Part shown: positions 60,387 through 64,000 of the stretch, piece by piece | Layout: each line of letters starts with the position of its first letter | How positions within the stretch are numbered: the first letter of the stretch is position 1 | Assembly (NCBI GenBank): GCA_026004215.1 | Contig: BPIR01000002.1 | Span: 547,844-611,843 of the forward strand | Length of the DNA: 64,000 bases | From: Candidatus Binatia bacterium | Lineage (GTDB): Bacteria; Desulfobacterota; Binatia; HRBIN30 | Direction: 5' to 3' | Position numbers and translations under genes: made by a program | The notes under the pieces: model-generated | Told to the model about the DNA's origin: nothing | The model's input: only the letters and a program-made list of their open reading frames with translations | Databases searched by the model: none

Positions 60387-63300
60387 TTACCCGGCTGCCG
60401 CCACCTGTCTCCGGTGCAGGCGATAGTATACCAGCGGCACCACCACGAGGGTGAACAGCGTCGAGGCAAAAATCCCGAAAATGAAGCTCCAGGCGAGTCC
60501 GGAAAAAATCGGATCCAGCGTGATCACCACCGAGCCGAACATGGCTGCCCCCGCCGTAAGTAAAATGGGCCGAAAACGCGTGGCCCCCGCCTCCACGATC
60601 ACCTCGCTGAGTGGCCTTGCGGGATCGCGTTGCTGAATGAGTTCGATAAAGTCGATGAGAATGATGGAATTCCGAACCACGATGCCGGCCAAGGCAATCA
60701 TGCCGATCATCCCGGTGGCGGTGAAGAAAATCGGGTCGGGATAGTTGCCCACCGGCTGGGTGAACAACACATTGAGCAGCCAAAATCCCGGCATGATGCC
60801 GATCAACGTGAGCGGAATCGCGATCATGATGATCAAGGGCATGAACAGCGATTGCGTTTGGGCCACCAGCAAAACGTAAATCATCGCTAACGCTGCGGCG
60901 AATGCGATCCCCAGGTCGCGGAACACATCTACGGTAATTTTCCACTCCCCTTCGCCCGCGAGATCCACATGGAAGCCATCGGGGAGCGGCCGCGAGCGCA
61001 ACCAGCGCTGCAAGTCGAACACCGCTTCCACCGGGCTGCGGCCCGCCATTTCGGCGATGACGTACTGCACCGGCCGCAAGTTCTTGTGAAAGATCGTCCG
61101 CTCTCCAGCGCGCTCTTCCGCGCGCACCAATTCTCCGAGAGGCACCAGTTGGCCGGTTTGACTCCGCACCTGAACCGCCAGCAAGTCCGGCAACGAAGTG
61201 CGCAGCGGGCGGGGCAAGCGCACCTCGAGCACCAGCGGCAACCGCTCGGGCGGCAGTTGTACTCTGCCGAGGCTCAGCCCCCGTACCGCTGCGTCGAGCG
61301 TGTGGGCCACATCGGCGAGCGATACAGCGCTAGAGGCCGCCTTCTCGCGGTCTATGTGCACGACGGTTTTTTCGTGTTCCGCTTCGGCAAAATCATCCAC
61401 ATCCACCACGCCCGCGGTGCGCTCCATTTGGGCGCGCACTTGCTTGGCCACGGCGACGAGTTCCTCATTGCTGGCTTCGAGGGGACCGTACACCTCGGCC
61501 ACCAACGTAGAAATGACCGGCGGGCCCGGAGGAACCTCCACGATCTTGACGTTCGCCCCGTACTCGCGCCCGATGCGCTCGATGTCCGGCCGGATGCGCA
61601 AGGCAATGGCGTGCGACTGCTGCGCGCGCTCTTCCTTAGGGAGCAACGAGATGCGGATCTCGCCGAGATGCGCGCCCTGGCGCAGGTAGTAGTGGCGCAC
61701 CATCCCGTTGAAGTCCATGGGCGCCGGGATGCCGACGTAAGTCGTGTAGTCCGTCACCTCGGCCACCGTGGCCAAGTAGGCCCCGAGAGCACGCGCGGTG
61801 GCATCGGTTTGTTCCAGCGTGCTGCCACGGGGCATGTCTATGACCAGAGCCAGCTCGTTCTTATTATCGAAGGGCAACATCTTGAGCGGCACGGCGCGCG
61901 TCACCGCCAGCAACGCCGAAGCCACAAAAGCAGCGGCGACGAACCAAAGGAACGCGCTTCCATACCGGCGCACCTCGAGCAGCGGCAGCACGATGCGCCG
62001 ATACCACCGGTAAATGGCTGTGCGCGTGATATCGAAGGGCTCGTGCTCCGTTCCGTACTCGCTTTTCAGCAAATGGTAACTCGCCCACGGGGTGACCGTG
62101 AATGCCACGACGAGCGACACCAACATGGCTACAGGCACGTTGAAGGCCATGGGAGCCATGTACGGGCCCATCATGCCGGTGATGAAAAACATCGGCAGGA
62201 ACGACACGATGACCGTAAACGTCGCCAAGATCACCGGCGGGCGCACTTCGTCCACGGCCGTCAAAGTGGCTTCGAGTGGCGGCTCGCGGCGCAACTGGAA
62301 GTGCCGGAAAATGTTTTCCACATCCACGATCGGGTCGTCCACCAGCAAGCCGAGCGACAGGATCAAAGCGAACAGCGTCACGCGGTTGATCGTGTAACCG
62401 AAAATCAAATCGAGCAGCAGCGTGATCGCCAGCGTCATCGGCACGGCCAAGGCGACGATGAACGATTCCTTGGGCCCGAGCGCGATGGCCAGCAACACCA
62501 GAATGGTGGCCACGGCAATGAACAAGTGCTTGACGAGTTCGTTCACCTTGTGATTGGCCGTTTCCCCGTAGTCGCGCGTGATCGTCACGGCGACATCGTC
62601 GGGAATGACGACACCGCGCTGTTCTTCCACCGCACGGATCAGCGCCTCGGCCACCCACACGGCGTTCGTGCCCTTGCGCTTCGCGACAGCGATCGTAACC
62701 GCCGGGCATTCGCGACCGTCCGCCTCGGGGCAAAGTTGCACTGCCCCCTGCCCCGCCTGGGCGTACTCCGGCGGAAGCCATAAGGTGCGTGCACTCGCCG
62801 CTGCCGGGCCAAAGCCGATTCGCGTGTAGCTTTCGACCTCTCGGGGCCCGTCCACCACGCGCGCTACATCCCGTAGATACACGGCTTGGCCACCCGGGGC
62901 CGCAATCACGGCATGTTCCACCTCGGCCGCCGAGCGAAAGAACGGACCGACTTCGAGCAACACTTCGCGGCCGCCGCGCTCGAAGGACCCTGCATGGACA
63001 TTCACGTTCGCGGCTTGCAGGCTGCGTACGACTTCCAAGAGCGAGAGGCCACGGGCGGCGAGCTTCGCAGGATCTACGTACACGGATATTTGCCGGGGCT
63101 GGCCTCCGACCACCCAGCTTCGCCCGGTGTTCGGAATGCGGTTGAGCTTGTTCAAGAGTTCATCGGCAATACGGCGTAGTTCACCCGAGCCGACGCGATT
63201 GCCGGGCGACCACAAGGTAAACAACACGATGGGCACATCGTCAATTTCCACGGGCTTGACGATCCAACTCGTCACGCCCGGAGGCATGGCATCCTGGTTG

Positions 63301-63677
63301 GACATGAGCTTGTTCCACACCTTCACCAGGCTGCGCTCGCGGTCCTCCCCGACATAGAAGCGCACGGTTGCCACCGCCTCGCCCGGGCGCGACATGGAGT
63401 ACACGTACTCCACGCCGTCAATTTCCCAGAGTTTGGCTTCTAGGGGAGTGGCCACGAGCTTCTCGGTCTCCTCGGCGGTCGCCCCGGGAAAGCGCACGAA
63501 CACATCGGCAAAGGGCACCACGATTTGCGGCTCCTCTTCCCGCGGCGTGAGGTACAGCGCTGCCGCTCCCGCAAGGAAGGATGCGATCAACAACAGCAAC
63601 GAGAGTTGCGAGGTGAGAAACTTGGCGACAATGCGCGAGGTCAGGCGCCGGTGTGCTTCGCTTCTGCCTTCGCTCAT
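60387..63677 (-). CDS. RND-family efflux transporter permease (AcrB/HAE1-like)
   Basis: Proton-driven inner-membrane pump of 1096 residues. N-terminal helix SLLLLIASFLAGAAALYLTP then REEEPQIVVPFADVFVRFPGA, typical for the RND permease beta-barrel partner group. Helix 4 has GLLVDDPIVDVENI, which supplies the proton-relay aspartates. Two large periplasmic porter domains and 12 helices follow, ending VVPLVYYRLHRRQ. It overlaps nothing; the membrane-fusion gene at 63684 stops 6 bp upstream, so the operon runs MFP-then-permease on the minus strand. Substrate is unknown, and the metal-binding Met pairs of CusA are not evident. Confidence 0.93.
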   Translation of the reverse strand: MSEGRSEAHRRLTSRIVAKFLTSQLSLLLLIASFLAGAAALYLTPREEEPQIVVPFADVFVRFPGATAEETEKLVATPLEAKLWEIDGVEYVYSMSRPGEAVATVRFYVGEDRERSLVKVWNKLMSNQDAMPPGVTSWIVKPVEIDDVPIVLFTLWSPGNRVGSGELRRIADELLNKLNRIPNTGRSWVVGGQPRQISVYVDPAKLAARGLSLLEVVRSLQAANVNVHAGSFERGGREVLLEVGPFFRSAAEVEHAVIAAPGGQAVYLRDVARVVDGPREVESYTRIGFGPAAASARTLWLPPEYAQAGQGAVQLCPEADGRECPAVTIAVAKRKGTNAVWVAEALIRAVEEQRGVVIPDDVAVTITRDYGETANHKVNELVKHLFIAVATILVLLAIALGPKESFIVALAVPMTLAITLLLDLIFGYTINRVTLFALILSLGLLVDDPIVDVENIFRHFQLRREPPLEATLTAVDEVRPPVILATFTVIVSFLPMFFITGMMGPYMAPMAFNVPVAMLVSLVVAFTVTPWASYHLLKSEYGTEHEPFDITRTAIYRWYRRIVLPLLEVRRYGSAFLWFVAAAFVASALLAVTRAVPLKMLPFDNKNELALVIDMPRGSTLEQTDATARALGAYLATVAEVTDYTTYVGIPAPMDFNGMVRHYYLRQGAHLGEIRISLLPKEERAQQSHAIALRIRPDIERIGREYGANVKIVEVPPGPPVISTLVAEVYGPLEASNEELVAVAKQVRAQMERTAGVVDVDDFAEAEHEKTVVHIDREKAASSAVSLADVAHTLDAAVRGLSLGRVQLPPERLPLVLEVRLPRPLRTSLPDLLAVQVRSQTGQLVPLGELVRAEERAGERTIFHKNLRPVQYVIAEMAGRSPVEAVFDLQRWLRSRPLPDGFHVDLAGEGEWKITVDVFRDLGIAFAAALAMIYVLLVAQTQSLFMPLIIMIAIPLTLIGIMPGFWLLNVLFTQPVGNYPDPIFFTATGMIGMIALAGIVVRNSIILIDFIELIQQRDPARPLSEVIVEAGATRFRPILLTAGAAMFGSVVITLDPIFSGLAWSFIFGIFASTLFTLVVVPLVYYRLHRRQVAAAG

Positions 63678-63683
63678 GGTTGT

Positions 63684-64000
63684 CTAGCCTCGAGGCATGC
63701 GGGGGACCACCACACGGTCGCCGTCGGAAATGCCGGAAATGACTTCCACGGCGTCCCCGAACACCTTGCCCGTCCGCACCTGCCGCACCCGGATACCCCC
63801 CTCGCCGCGCACGTACACAAATTCCAGTTGGCCGCGCCGTTGAACGGCCGTACGTGGCACCAGCATGGCGCGGTGCTGGCCGCAGGTCACGCGCACGACG
63901 CCAAATGCGCCGGGGCGCATGTCGCTCGTCGCACCCAAGCCGAGTTTCACCCGCACCGTGCGGGTGGTCGAGTCGGCTTGCGGTGATACTTCTTCGATTC
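63684..64000 (-). CDS. RND periplasmic adaptor (membrane-fusion protein), C-terminal part only
   Basis: The frame enters from the right edge (…IEEVSPQADSTTRTVRVKLG) and ends at 63684, so about 105 C-terminal residues are visible. DSTTRTVRVKLG is the beta-barrel strand typical of HlyD/AcrA-type adaptors; GAFGVVRV, AMLVPRTAVQRRGQLEFVYV and VRTGKVFGDAVEVISGISDGDRVVV complete the membrane-proximal domain. Its stop is 6 bp before the permease, and it probably links the pump to an outer-membrane channel outside the window. The N-terminus, signal and hairpin are not in the window. Confidence 0.88.
   Translation of the reverse strand, partial: IEEVSPQADSTTRTVRVKLGLGATSDMRPGAFGVVRVTCGQHRAMLVPRTAVQRRGQLEFVYVRGEGGIRVRQVRTGKVFGDAVEVISGISDGDRVVVPRMPRG

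Noticed and set aside
60969..62783. 604-codon plus-strand frame opposite the RND permease
   Set aside because: His/Arg-rich antisense shadow of a complete RND gene.

Overview
The window is high-G+C (by eye, low-to-mid 60s percent), densely coding bacterial chromosome from a Gram-negative organism. The Gram-negative reading rests on a periplasmic SurA-type chaperone, ExbB/ExbD-type proton-channel proteins, an RND pump with its adaptor, and several Sec or Tat exported proteins. The secreted Thr/Pro-linker protein at 32.3-34.1 kb and the overall gene mix remind me of lineages once placed in Deltaproteobacteria (for example Candidatus Binatota). That placement is an impression, not a demonstration. 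I found no rRNA, tRNA, CRISPR array or insertion sequence.

Layout. 0-7 kb: edge of a membrane protein, then aroD (+), converging on a minus-strand run mfd-surA-pdxA. 7-10 kb: a TPR protein, a CDF zinc-type exporter, a methyltransferase and a DUF99 protein. 10-12.2 kb: an inositol-monophosphatase-family enzyme and two unfamiliar small proteins, one built of five 23-residue repeats. 12.3-16.8 kb: a GlmU-like/GlmS pair for UDP-GlcNAc, a stretch with no gene, and an unknown protein.

16.9-28.4 kb is the best-organised region, a nitrate assimilation regulon. A fused DmsB-DmsC-like iron-sulfur/membrane-anchor protein, the assimilatory nitrate reductase NarB and a NirB-NirD fused nitrite reductase form one minus-strand operon with 4-base overlaps. 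A NarK-type nitrate transporter points the other way, followed by a GAF histidine kinase and an NtrC-type sigma-54 activator. The 212-bp divergent intergenic region carries two sigma-54 -24/-12 elements, one per direction, placed symmetrically about a 49-bp near-perfect palindrome. A third -24/-12 element precedes the kinase. This looks like a self-contained, autoregulated sigma-54 circuit.

28.6-44 kb: a CPA1 antiporter with an RCK-like tail, PssA, a methyltransferase, the Thr/Pro-linker protein, an exported SGNH hydrolase, an aminotransferase, nicotinamidase, a NYN/OST-HTH-like protein, a CaiB-type CoA transferase, a pseudokinase-coiled-coil membrane protein, a metallophosphoesterase and a cold-shock protein. 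44.5-52.3 kb: a compact operon pheA-hisC-tyrA-aroA-cmk-rpsA-ihfB-HIT. 53-58.3 kb: a DUF1772 protein and a four-gene ExbB-ExbD-VWA-TPR unit in which the VWA protein has a TonB-like N-terminal helix with the SxxxH motif; the TPR gene is frameshifted. 58.9-64 kb: AhpC-type peroxiredoxin, a Tat-exported superoxide dismutase, and an RND pump with its truncated membrane-fusion partner.

The two most unusual items are the palindrome-centred divergent sigma-54 nitrate circuit with a quinol-type module in an assimilatory operon, and the ExbB-ExbD-TonB-like-VWA-TPR machine.
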